This document shows positions 45,901 to 53,968 of a stretch of DNA of 64,000 nucleotides, piece after piece. The position numbers were made by a program, and so were the translations under genes. Under the pieces are notes generated by a model. The model worked only from the letters and a program-made list of their open reading frames with translations. It did not search any database and had not been told where the DNA came from. The stretch comes from Actinomycetes bacterium (GTDB lineage Bacteria > Actinomycetota > Actinomycetes > Propionibacteriales > Nocardioidaceae), in contig JAEWOG010000104.1 of assembly GCA_023460975.1 (NCBI GenBank), forward strand, positions 1 through 64,000, given 5' to 3'. The number at the start of each line of letters is the position of its first letter. Positions within the stretch are counted from its first letter, which is position 1.

Positions 45901-46311
45901 CGCGACAAGCGGCACATGATCTTCCCGGTCCGCCAGCTCGCTGACCTGGGGTTCGAGATCCTCGCGACCTCCGGAACGGCCGAGGTGCTGCGCCGCAACG
46001 GCGTGGAGGCCAAGGTCGTGCGCAAGGCATCTGATGGCGACGGCCCCGAGGGCGAGCAGACCATCGTGGGTCTGATCCGCGCCGGCGAGGTCGACCTCGT
46101 CATCAACACGCCCAACGGCGCGAGCAGCGCGGGAGCGGCGCGTGCCGACGGGTACGGCATTCGTACGGCCGCGGTGCTGGCCGACATCCCCTGCATCACG
46201 ACGATCCAGGGGCTGGGCGCAGCCGTGCAGGGCATGGGTGCGATGCGCCGTGGCGAGATCGGGGTCCGCTCCCTGCAGGAGTGGGCGGAGCTGGCTGAGA
46301 AGTCGCGGTGA
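42976..46311 (+). CDS. carB: Carbamoyl-phosphate synthase large subunit
   Basis: A 1111-residue enzyme that makes carbamoyl phosphate from bicarbonate, ammonia and two ATP. It has two homologous ATP-grasp halves (first with [20 protein letters not shown], second with [20 protein letters not shown]), an oligomerisation domain between them and a C-terminal MGS-like allosteric domain (about 960-1111) where UMP and ornithine usually act. The length is slightly above the usual ~1070-1100. Its stop overlaps pyrD by 4 bp. Confidence 0.97.
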   Translation: [1111 protein letters not shown]

Positions 46312-47339
46312 GCTCGTCGTACCGGCTGCTCTTCGACCGGGTGCTCACCCGGGTCGACGCGGAGCGTGCGCACCACGCGGGCTTCGCGGCGATCCGGGCC
46401 GCCCGGCCGCTGACGGCGATGATGGTCCGGGTGCCCCGGTGCCCGGTCACGGTGATGGGGCTGGAGTTCGAGCACCGGTTGGGGTTGGCGGCCGGGTTCG
46501 ACAAGAACGGCACGGGCATTGACGCGTTGGGAGCCCTGGGGTTCAGCCACGTCGAGATCGGCACCGTGACGGGCGAACCGCAGCCGGGCAACCCCAAGCC
46601 GCGGTTGTTCCGCCTCCCCGAGGACCGGGCCGTGATCAACCGGATGGGCTTCAACAACGACGGCGCCGAGGTCGTGGCGCGGCGGCTCGCCGCGCGGGGA
46701 CGTCGCCTCGCCGGTCCCGTCCTGGGCATCAACATCGGCAAGACCAAGGTCGTCCCCGACGAGCACGCGATCGCCGACTACGAGAAGTCGACCGGCCTCC
46801 TGGCCGCACACGCCGACTATCTGGTGGTGAACGTCAGCTCACCCAACACGCCCGGCCTGCGCGACCTGCAGGCCGTGGAGCGGCTGGAGCCGCTGCTGCT
46901 GGCCGTACGCCGTCGCGCCGATGAGGTCACCGATCGGCGAGTGCCGCTGCTGGTGAAGATCGCCCCGGACCTGTCGGACGAGGACGTGGTGGCGGTCGCC
47001 GAGCTCGCGCTGAGCGCTGGCCTCGACGGCATCATCGCGACCAACACGACGATCGGCCGCGACGACCTGAGGACGGATGCGGCCACGGTCGAGGCGATCG
47101 GCGCGGGCGGACTGTCCGGGGCGCCGCTCAAGGGGCGCTCGCTGGAGGTCCTGCGGCTCCTGCGGAGCAAGGTGGGGCCGGACATGGCGTTGATCGGCGT
47201 GGGTGGCATCTCGTCGCCCGAGGACGCCGCGGCCCGCGTCGCGGCAGGAGCGGACCTGGTGCAGGCCTACACCGGCTTCATCTACGAAGGGGCCGGCTTC
47301 TGCCGCCGTGTGGCGGCGGGGCTCGCGACGGATGACTGA
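46308..47339 (+). CDS. pyrD: Dihydroorotate dehydrogenase (quinone), class 2
   Basis: Oxidises dihydroorotate to orotate with FMN and passes electrons to membrane quinone. The 343-residue protein has the class 2 N-terminal helix region (YRLLFDRVLTRVDAERAHHA), GLAAGFDKNGTG, VEIGTVTGEPQPGNPKPRLF, and the class 2 catalytic Ser in VNVSSPNTPGLR. GTG 46308 overlaps the carB stop. It alone should suffice for this step, which makes the PyrK/PyrD1-like pair downstream noteworthy. Confidence 0.96.
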   Translation: MSSSYRLLFDRVLTRVDAERAHHAGFAAIRAARPLTAMMVRVPRCPVTVMGLEFEHRLGLAAGFDKNGTGIDALGALGFSHVEIGTVTGEPQPGNPKPRLFRLPEDRAVINRMGFNNDGAEVVARRLAARGRRLAGPVLGINIGKTKVVPDEHAIADYEKSTGLLAAHADYLVVNVSSPNTPGLRDLQAVERLEPLLLAVRRRADEVTDRRVPLLVKIAPDLSDEDVVAVAELALSAGLDGIIATNTTIGRDDLRTDAATVEAIGAGGLSGAPLKGRSLEVLRLLRSKVGPDMALIGVGGISSPEDAAARVAAGADLVQAYTGFIYEGAGFCRRVAAGLATDD

Positions 47340-48153
47340 CGCGGGGGCGCCGAGGCACGTGATCGCTGATGTGATCGCGGTCAAGAAGCTCGGCGCTCAC
47401 CGGTTGCTCACGTTCACCGCGCCGGGTGTGGCGGAGCGGTTCCGTCCCGGCATGTTCGTCCAGATCCGCGTGGGGGAGCGTACGACCGGGCGCGCCTTCT
47501 GGGTCCACCGCGTACGCCAGACGAGTGCGCTGGGACCCACGCTGGAGATTCTCGTCGAACCGACCGGGTGGGGGAGCCGGTGGCTGTGCGACCTGCCGGT
47601 CGGCGCCCACGTGAGCCTGACCGGGCCGCTGGGCCGTCCCTTCGCCCTGCCCAAGGAGCCCGTGGCGTGCCTGCTGGTGGGGCACGGCTACGCGGCGGGG
47701 GCGCTGTTCTCCCTCGCAGAACGGCTGCGCGAACGCGGGTGTGGGGTCAACCTGATGCTCGCGGCCCAGGACGAGGCGCACCTCGTCTCCGCGCACGAGG
47801 CCAGGCGCTGGGCCCGCTCGGTCACCGTGGTGACGGCGGACGGTTCGGTGGGTCTGGTCGGACAGATCGCGGATCACCTCAGTCAGGCGATATCGCGGAC
47901 TTCGGCGGACGTGGTCTATGCGGCGGGGCCTGCCGACGTGCTGCGCACGGTGGCCCACGGAGCCCAGTCGTACGGGGCGTGGAGCCAGTTGGCACTGGAG
48001 ATCCCCACGCCCTGCGGCACGGGGCTGTGCCACGGCTGCCCCCTGCCGGTCGTGGGCGAGGACGGCGTGGCGCGTGTCATGCGCGCGTGCACCGAGGGAC
48101 CTGTCGTCCGTGGCGACCGAGTCCGGTTCGAGCACCTGGCGGGCCTGGGATGA
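47332..48153 (+). CDS. pyrK: PyrK-like dihydroorotate dehydrogenase electron-transfer subunit
   Basis: A 273-residue FAD/[2Fe-2S] reductase subunit. The FAD-binding beta-barrel is at about 1-100 (FRPGMFVQIRV, RAFWVHRV), the NAD-binding part follows (LLVGHGYAAGALFSLAERL), and the [2Fe-2S] cysteines are in PCGTGLCHGCPLPV plus RACTEGPVV. PyrK normally partners a class 1B PyrD and transfers electrons to NAD. ATG 47332 overlaps the pyrD stop by 8 bp and the stop overlaps the next gene, so stoichiometric production is likely. Confidence 0.85.
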   Translation: MTDAGAPRHVIADVIAVKKLGAHRLLTFTAPGVAERFRPGMFVQIRVGERTTGRAFWVHRVRQTSALGPTLEILVEPTGWGSRWLCDLPVGAHVSLTGPLGRPFALPKEPVACLLVGHGYAAGALFSLAERLRERGCGVNLMLAAQDEAHLVSAHEARRWARSVTVVTADGSVGLVGQIADHLSQAISRTSADVVYAAGPADVLRTVAHGAQSYGAWSQLALEIPTPCGTGLCHGCPLPVVGEDGVARVMRACTEGPVVRGDRVRFEHLAGLG

Positions 48154-49028
48154 GTGTCGCGATGCCTGGCCCGGTCATGGTGGCTGCCGGATGCGGGGGA
48201 GCGGGCGCGGATCTCGCGCGCTTCGTGGATGTGGCGGGGCTCGACATCGTGACCCGCACCGTCACCCTCGACCCGGTCCGTGCCGGCTCGTCTGGCCGCG
48301 TCGTGGAGAGCTCAGGCGGGGTGCTGGTCACCGATGGTGCGGACAACCCGGGTCTCTCGGCGTTCCTGAGTGCCGAGTTGCCGGCGTTGGTACGCGCCGG
48401 TGCGCGCCCGTACGTGTCGATCGCGGGTGCCACGCCCGGCGAACTCGTCGACGTGGTGCGGCGCCTGGCCGTCACCCCGGGACTGAGCGGGATCGAGGTC
48501 AACCTCGCCGAGTCCGCGCCGGCGGAGCAGGGGTTGTATGCGCCACGAGAGCTCTACCAGTTCGGGGCACTCGTCACGTCGCTGCGGCGGGAGTTCACCG
48601 CGGACCTCCCGGTCCTGGTGAAGGTCCGCGGTGGGTCGGAACGCGCCGCTGACCTCGCCCGCACCGCACACGAGGCGGGCGCGAACGGCGTGGTGCTGTG
48701 TACGGCACAGCCAGCCGCGCTGCCCGACGGCACCGGGGCCCGGCTGTGCGGTCCGGCTCTGGCCCCGGTGACGGCGCGCGCGCTGCGTGAGGTCGCCGCA
48801 GCGTGCGCAGACGTCCCGCTGATCGCGAGCGGGGGCGTCCATGACGTCCCGAGCGCACGTGCGTGCCTGGCGGCCGGGGCCATCGCCGTCCAAGTCGGGT
48901 CCGCCCTGTTCACAGACCCCACACTCGTCGACTCCCTCCGCGCCGACCTGACGGCCCCGCACGCTCAGCACGACCCGACGCCCCACGACCCGACACCCCA
49001 CGACCCGACACGAGGAGTCCACCCATGA
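48150..49028 (+). CDS. Divergent class 1 dihydroorotate dehydrogenase-like protein
   Basis: A 292-residue FMN-barrel protein in the position of a class 1B PyrD. The C-terminal phosphate-binding part is good (VPLIASGGVHDVPSARACLAAGAIAVQVGSALF), and VVESSGGVLVTDGADNPGLS matches the family's GLQNPG region. The active site is altered: the usual IMIKATT Lys is Arg (IVTRTVT), and the Cys-bearing NVSCPN loop reads EVNLAESAP. It may therefore act on another substrate or lack dehydrogenase activity. ATG 48150 overlaps pyrK (ATGA); its C-terminal tail holds three HDPTP units. Confidence 0.72.
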   Translation: MSVAMPGPVMVAAGCGGAGADLARFVDVAGLDIVTRTVTLDPVRAGSSGRVVESSGGVLVTDGADNPGLSAFLSAELPALVRAGARPYVSIAGATPGELVDVVRRLAVTPGLSGIEVNLAESAPAEQGLYAPRELYQFGALVTSLRREFTADLPVLVKVRGGSERAADLARTAHEAGANGVVLCTAQPAALPDGTGARLCGPALAPVTARALREVAAACADVPLIASGGVHDVPSARACLAAGAIAVQVGSALFTDPTLVDSLRADLTAPHAQHDPTPHDPTPHDPTRGVHP

Positions 49029-49855
49029 CAACGTTCGGAGCACGACTCGACGCCGCGGTGGCCCAGCGCGGGCGCCTGTGCGTCGGCATTGACCCCCACG
49101 CGGCCCTGCTGGCGCAGTGGGGGCTCGGCGACGACATCGCGGGACTCGAACGCTTTGCGATGACCGCGGTGGAAGCCCTCGCCCCCGTCGCGAGCGTCCT
49201 CAAGCCCCAGAGCGCGTTCTTCGAACGTCATGGCTCCCGGGGCATCGCGGTGCTCGAGCGCGTGGTTGCCCACGCTCGCGAGGCCGGCGCCCTGGTGCTG
49301 CTCGACGTCAAGCGGGGCGACATCGACTCCACCAGCCAGGCGTACGCCGATGCCTACCTTGATCCAGCCTCGCCGCTGGCCTGCGACGCCATCACGGCTT
49401 CCCCGTTCCTGGGTTTCGGCTCCCTCGACCCGATGATCGCCACCGCCCGCAGCCACGACGCGGGGGTGTTCGTGCTGGCGCTCACCTCGAACCCGCAGGG
49501 CCCAGAGGTCCAGCACGCCAGGGTGGGCGAGCGTACGGTCGCGGGCGTCGTTCTCGACCACCTGCGCACTCTCAACGCCGAGGAGGGTGGCGCGGGCTTC
49601 GGGTCGTACGGCGCGGTGGTGGGGGCCACGATCGCCCCGACCACCGAGGACCTCGACTTCGGCGGGCCCATCCTGGCCCCCGGCTTCGGTGCCCAGGGGG
49701 GCACCGTGGCCGACATGCAGCGGGTGTTCGGGAGTGCCTCGCGATGGGTGCTTCCGAGCGCGAGCCGCTCCGTCCTGGGCGCCGGCCCCGATCCCGTACG
49801 GCTGCGCGACGCGGCCCTGCGGGACAACGACGCCGTCGCCGTCCTGGGTCAGTGA
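49025..49855 (+). CDS. pyrF: Orotidine 5'-phosphate decarboxylase
   Basis: Decarboxylates OMP to UMP, the last step of de novo UMP synthesis. The 276-residue type 2 enzyme shows LCVGIDPHAALLAQWG, the catalytic array LLDVKRGDIDSTSQAYADAY (Asp-Lys-Asp) and APGFGAQGG. ATG 49025 overlaps the preceding stop by 4 bp; the preceding GAGGAG serves as its ribosome-binding site. Last gene of the carA operon, followed by a weak hairpin (CCACGC/GCGTGG near 49860-49880). Confidence 0.95.
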   Translation: MTTFGARLDAAVAQRGRLCVGIDPHAALLAQWGLGDDIAGLERFAMTAVEALAPVASVLKPQSAFFERHGSRGIAVLERVVAHAREAGALVLLDVKRGDIDSTSQAYADAYLDPASPLACDAITASPFLGFGSLDPMIATARSHDAGVFVLALTSNPQGPEVQHARVGERTVAGVVLDHLRTLNAEEGGAGFGSYGAVVGATIAPTTEDLDFGGPILAPGFGAQGGTVADMQRVFGSASRWVLPSASRSVLGAGPDPVRLRDAALRDNDAVAVLGQ

Positions 49856-49886
49856 CGCCACGCCGCCTCTCGCGTGGTGCCCCGCG

Positions 49887-49916
49887 TTGCCGCAGGTGAG
49901 GCGGTCTGACTAGATT
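49887..49916 (+). promoter_or_regulatory. Sigma-70-like promoter for mihF-gmk
   Basis: TTGCCG at 49887-49892 and TAGATT at 49911-49916 with an 18-bp spacer lie 59 bp before the mihF start, giving a short leader that ends in a purine-rich stretch (acaaggaatgcg). Confidence 0.5.
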
Positions 49917-49974
49917 GAGCGAGAGCCCTGCCGCACAGGCCGGCCTCTCACCCCGACAGACAAGGAATGCGTTC

Positions 49975-50298
49975 GTGGCCCTGCCCCCTCTCACCCCGGA
50001 GCAACGTCAGGCTGCCCTCGACAAGGCTGCCGCGAGCAGGCGCGAGCGGGCCGAGATCAAGAACCGGCTCAAGAACTCGGGTGCCTCGATCATGGACGTG
50101 CTGCGCGAGGGGCAGACCAACGAGGTCATCGGCAAGATGCGCGTCGTTGACCTGCTGCAGTCGATGCCGGGTCTGGGCAAGGTGCGGGCCCGTCAGGTGA
50201 TGGAGCGGCTCCAGATCGCCGAGAGCCGCCGCGTGCGTGGCCTGGGGGTCAAGCAGGTGGCCGCGCTGGAGCGCGAGTTCGCCCCGACGGACTCCTGA
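49975..50298 (+). CDS. mihF: Integration host factor, actinobacterial type
   Basis: A 107-residue nucleoid protein unique to actinobacteria (mIHF/sIHF), unrelated in sequence to enterobacterial IHF. It bends and compacts DNA and is needed for phage integration in mycobacteria. The whole length matches the family: LPPLTPEQRQAALDKAA, the basic helix RRERAEIKNRLK and the helix-two-turn-helix LQSMPGLGKVRARQVMERL. GTG 49975 gives the usual length. It lies 2 bp before gmk, an arrangement also seen in mycobacteria. Confidence 0.94.
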   Translation: MALPPLTPEQRQAALDKAAASRRERAEIKNRLKNSGASIMDVLREGQTNEVIGKMRVVDLLQSMPGLGKVRARQVMERLQIAESRRVRGLGVKQVAALEREFAPTDS

Positions 50299-50300
50299 CC

Positions 50301-50882
50301 GTGGGCTCGACGCAGCCGTCGCGACTCGTCGTCCTCGCGGGTCCGACCGCGGTCGGCAAGGGCACGGTGGCCGCCCGCGTGCGGGAAGTGCACCCGGAGG
50401 TCTGGATCTCCGTGTCCGCGACCACGCGCGCGCCGCGGCCAGGAGAGATCGACGGGGTGCACTACCACTTCGTCTCCGATGCCGAGTTCGACCGCATGGT
50501 CGCCGAGGACGACCTGCTCGAGTGGGCCGTCGTGCACAAGGCTGCGAGGTACGGCACGCCCCGCGCCGCAGTGGAGCGAGCCCTGGCCGAGGGCCGGCCG
50601 GCGATGCTGGAGATCGATCTGCAGGGCGCACGGCAGGTGCGTACGACGATGCCGGAGGCGCTCTTCGTGTTCCTCAAGCCGCCGTCGTGGGACGAGCTGG
50701 TCCGCCGGCTCGTCGGTCGCGGCACCGAGGACGAGGCCGAGCGGGAGCGTCGTTTGGAGACTGCGCGCGGCGAACTGGCTGCGGAGAGCGAGTTCGACGT
50801 GACGATCGTCAACACGGAAGTTCACGATGCTGCGGAGCAGTTGGTAACCTTGATGGCGACGTCTGCTCCGCGTGAGGGCTGA
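50301..50882 (+). CDS. gmk: Guanylate kinase
   Basis: Phosphorylates GMP to GDP with ATP. The 193-residue protein has the P-loop AGPTAVGKGTVAARV (about residues 12-26), the GMP-binding stretch SVSATTRAPRPGEIDGVHYHF and the lid motif GRGTEDEAERERRLE. GTG 50301 follows the mihF stop by 2 bp, so the two are co-transcribed. Confidence 0.95.
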   Translation: MGSTQPSRLVVLAGPTAVGKGTVAARVREVHPEVWISVSATTRAPRPGEIDGVHYHFVSDAEFDRMVAEDDLLEWAVVHKAARYGTPRAAVERALAEGRPAMLEIDLQGARQVRTTMPEALFVFLKPPSWDELVRRLVGRGTEDEAERERRLETARGELAAESEFDVTIVNTEVHDAAEQLVTLMATSAPREG

Positions 50883-50959
50883 GCCTGAGTTTGGGCTGCC
50901 CGCCACGAGGGTGCCGTGCGTTCTATTCCGACTCCGAGAACCTGTGAGGCGTTCAGACT

Positions 50960-51277
50960 GTGGCTTCTCCCACGATTGCTGCCGAGGGCGTGACCAACCC
51001 TCCGATCGACGACCTGCTGTCCAAGACTGACAGCAAGTACCGTCTGGTCCTCTACGGCGCCAAGCGCGCCCGCCAGATCAACGCCTACTACTCCCAGCTC
51101 GGCGAGGGCCTGCTGGAGTACGTCGGCCCGCTCGTCGACACCCACGTGCAGGAGAAGCCCCTCTCCATCGCGCTGCGTGAGATCGGCGAGGACCTGCTCA
51201 CCTATGAGGAGGTCGACCCGGCCGAGCTCGCCGCCGAGGCGGCTGCTGAGGCCGACGCCACCGACGCCGCCGAGTGA
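50960..51277 (+). CDS. rpoZ: RNA polymerase omega subunit
   Basis: A 105-residue omega subunit that helps fold and assemble the beta' subunit. PIDDLLSKTDSKYRLVLYGA followed by KRARQINAYYSQL is diagnostic, and the C-terminus is acidic and Ala-rich. GTG 50960. The gmk-rpoZ-coaBC-metK-priA order is typical of actinobacteria. Confidence 0.95.
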   Translation: MASPTIAAEGVTNPPIDDLLSKTDSKYRLVLYGAKRARQINAYYSQLGEGLLEYVGPLVDTHVQEKPLSIALREIGEDLLTYEEVDPAELAAEAAAEADATDAAE

Positions 51278-51290
51278 TTCGGCGGGTCCG

Positions 51291-52544
51291 GTGACGACCG
51301 ACCACGACGAGGCCGCGTCCGGTGAAGGGACGCGGCCCCGTGTCGTTCTGGGCGTGTCCGGCGGCATCGCCGCGTACAAGGCCTGTGAACTGCTCCGTCG
51401 CCTGACGGAATCGGGTCACGACGTGACCGTTGTCCCCACGGCGTCAGCCCTCGAGTTCGTGGGCGCTCCCACCTGGTCCGCATTGTCGGGCAAGCCGGTC
51501 TCGGCGCAGGTGTGGGACCGCGTCCACGAGGTGCCGCACGTGCGCATCGGTCAGGAGGCTGACCTGGTCGTCGTGGCTCCCGCCACCGCGGACATGCTCG
51601 CCAAGGCGGCGCACGGGCTGGCCGACGACCTCCTGACGAACACCCTGCTCACCGCTCGGTGCCCGGTCGTGTTCGCACCCGCCATGCACACCGAGATGTG
51701 GGAGCACCCCGCCACGGTGGCCAACGTCGCCACACTGCGCGAGCGCGGCTGCATCGTGATCGAGCCCGCCGACGGTCGCCTCACCGGCAAGGACACCGGC
51801 AAGGGCCGACTGCCCGACCCCGTGGAGATCTTCGAGACCTGCCGCGAGGTGCTCGTACGCGGCGCCCAGCCTGCGGACCTCGCTGGCCGGCACGTGGTCG
51901 TGAGCGCGGGGGGCACCCGCGAATACTTGGATCCCGTGCGTTTCCTCGGCAACCGGTCCTCGGGCCTGCAGGGCTATGCCCTGGCCCGCGCCGCGCTCGC
52001 GCGGGGAGCCTCCGTCACCCTGGTGGCGGCCAACACCTCCTTGCCGGATCCGGCCGGGGCCACCGTCGTACGAGTCGAGACCACGGCCGAGTTGCGCGAA
52101 GCCGTCGTGGCAGCCGCGAGCACCGCGGACGCGGTGGTCATGGCGGCGGCGCCGGCGGACTACCGCCCCACCAGCGTCAGCGAGTCCAAGATCAAGAAGG
52201 CCGATGACGGGTCCGCGCCGTCGATCGACCTGGCCCAGAACCCGGACATCCTCGCTGAGATCTCACACAATCGCGTTCGCCCGGGTGCGGTGATCGTCGG
52301 GTTTGCCGCGGAGACCGGTGACGCCACCGGAAGCGTTCTGGACCTGGGGCGGGCCAAGCTGGCCCGCAAGGGGTGTGACCTGCTGGTGATCAACGACGTG
52401 AGCGGCGGGGCGGTGTTCGGCAGCCCCGACAACGCGGCGGTGATCATCGGAGCCGACGGAACCGCAGTCGACGTGCCGCGGGGCAGCAAGGCCCACCTGG
52501 CCCACGTCATCTGGGACCAGGTCGCGCCACGCATCACCGTGTGA
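51291..52544 (+). CDS. coaBC: Bifunctional phosphopantothenoylcysteine decarboxylase / synthetase
   Basis: A 417-residue CoA-biosynthesis enzyme. The N-terminal CoaC flavoprotein domain (about 15-190) has LGVSGGIAAYKACELLR, the active His in VPHVRIGQ, and the PAMHTEMW motif, a variant of PXMNXXMW. The C-terminal CoaB domain (about 200-417) has VVSAGGTREYLDPVRFLGNR, and IKKADDG with its conserved Lys. GTG 51291 lies 13 bp after the rpoZ stop; an upstream frame overlaps rpoZ. Confidence 0.94.
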   Translation: MTTDHDEAASGEGTRPRVVLGVSGGIAAYKACELLRRLTESGHDVTVVPTASALEFVGAPTWSALSGKPVSAQVWDRVHEVPHVRIGQEADLVVVAPATADMLAKAAHGLADDLLTNTLLTARCPVVFAPAMHTEMWEHPATVANVATLRERGCIVIEPADGRLTGKDTGKGRLPDPVEIFETCREVLVRGAQPADLAGRHVVVSAGGTREYLDPVRFLGNRSSGLQGYALARAALARGASVTLVAANTSLPDPAGATVVRVETTAELREAVVAAASTADAVVMAAAPADYRPTSVSESKIKKADDGSAPSIDLAQNPDILAEISHNRVRPGAVIVGFAAETGDATGSVLDLGRAKLARKGCDLLVINDVSGGAVFGSPDNAAVIIGADGTAVDVPRGSKAHLAHVIWDQVAPRITV

Positions 52545-52693
52545 TCGGGACGCCGTCGTGTGACGAATGTGGCGTCAAGAGGGTGTCCGGATAGTGTCCC
52601 GCACTCTGCCGCCACGTGAGACGAGGCGGCGAACCACCGCAGTCTGCGTATGCTCACGAGAGCCGTAGCCAAGAATTGATTGGGAGCCACAAA

Positions 52694-53896
52694 GTGACGG
52701 GACGTCTGTTCACGTCGGAGTCTGTGACCGAGGGTCACCCCGACAAGATCGCTGACCAGATCAGCGACTCGGTCCTCGACTTCCTGATGGAGGCCGACCC
52801 CGACAAGGAGAACCTCCGTGTCGCCGTGGAGACGCTGCTGACGACCGGCCTGGTCGTCGTGGCCGGCGAGGTCCGCACCGGGGCGTACGCGCCGGTGGCA
52901 GACCTGGTCCGCAACACCATCCTCGAGATCGGCTACGACGACTCGGACAAGGGCTTTGACGGGCGCACCTGTGGCGTCCAGGTGGCGATCGGTGCCCAGT
53001 CGGCCGACATCGCGGCCGGTGTCGACGCTGGCCACGAGACCCGGGTGGGGGAGTCCGAGGACGACCTCGACCGCCGTGGTGCGGGCGACCAGGGCCTCAT
53101 GTTCGGCTACGCGTGCGACGACACCCCCGAGCTGATGCCCCTGCCGATCACGATCGCCCAGCGGCTCTCCGAGCGGCTCTCGGTGGTCCGCAAGGACGGC
53201 ACGCTCCCGTACCTGCGCCCTGACGGCAAGACGCAGGTCACCATCGAGTACGACGCCGAGGACCGCCCGGTCCGCATCGACACGGTCGTGCTGTCCACCC
53301 AGCACGCCGAGGAGATCGGTCACGCGCAGCTCGAGGCGGACATCAAGGAGTTCGTCATCGAGCCGGTCCTGGCCGGCTTCGACATCCCTTCCGAGGGCCA
53401 CCGCGTCCTGGTCAACCCGACGGGCAAGTTCGTCGTCGGTGGGCCCATGGGCGACGCGGGCCTGACGGGCCGCAAGATCATCGTCGACACCTACGGCGGC
53501 ATGGCGCGCCACGGCGGCGGCGCCTTCTCGGGCAAGGACCCGTCCAAGGTGGACCGCTCGGCCGCGTACGCGATGCGCTGGGTGGCCAAGAACGTGGTGG
53601 CTGCAGGTCTGGCGCGCCGCTGCGAGGCTCAGGTCGCCTACGCCATCGGCAAGGCCGCCCCCGTGGGCGTCTTCATCCAGACGTTCGGCACCGGTGTCGT
53701 CGACGACGAGCGCATTCAGCAGGCCGTGCTCGAGGTCTTCGACCTGCGCCCGGCGGCGATCATCCGTGACCTGGACCTGCTGCGCCCGATCTACGCCAAG
53801 ACGGCCGCGTACGGTCACTTCGGCCGCGAGCTGCCCGAGTTCACCTGGGAGTCGACCGACCGCGCGGACAAGCTCCGCGCCGCCGCCGGCCTCTGA
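52694..53896 (+). CDS. metK: S-adenosylmethionine synthetase
   Basis: Makes S-adenosylmethionine from methionine and ATP. The 400-residue protein shows FTSESVTEGHPDKIADQISD at the N-terminus, the signature GAGDQGLMFGYA and the phosphate loop GGGAFSGKDPSKVDRSAAY. GTG 52694 has GGGAG upstream. I saw no SAM riboswitch in the 149-bp gap before it. A strong terminator follows. Confidence 0.97.
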   Translation: MTGRLFTSESVTEGHPDKIADQISDSVLDFLMEADPDKENLRVAVETLLTTGLVVVAGEVRTGAYAPVADLVRNTILEIGYDDSDKGFDGRTCGVQVAIGAQSADIAAGVDAGHETRVGESEDDLDRRGAGDQGLMFGYACDDTPELMPLPITIAQRLSERLSVVRKDGTLPYLRPDGKTQVTIEYDAEDRPVRIDTVVLSTQHAEEIGHAQLEADIKEFVIEPVLAGFDIPSEGHRVLVNPTGKFVVGGPMGDAGLTGRKIIVDTYGGMARHGGGAFSGKDPSKVDRSAAYAMRWVAKNVVAAGLARRCEAQVAYAIGKAAPVGVFIQTFGTGVVDDERIQQAVLEVFDLRPAAIIRDLDLLRPIYAKTAAYGHFGRELPEFTWESTDRADKLRAAAGL

Positions 53897-53904
53897 TCCA
53901 TCCG

Positions 53905-53940
53905 ACGATGCCCTCCCCGTGACCACGGGGAGGGCATCGT
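53905..53940 (+). terminator. Terminator after metK
   Basis: A perfect 16-bp stem (acgatgccctccccgt / complement) with the loop gacc, 8 bp after the metK stop. Confidence 0.8.
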
Positions 53941-53968
53941 TGTCCCCGCTGCCTGCTAGGAATCTGCC

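Noticed and set aside
42802..45915. 1037-codon open frame on the minus strand
   Set aside because: It is the antisense shadow of carB; the GC-rich codon pattern keeps the opposite strand open and the translation has no family features.
52545..52693. Possible SAM riboswitch before metK
   Set aside because: None of the conserved SAM-riboswitch blocks could be recognised; a promoter and leader are enough.
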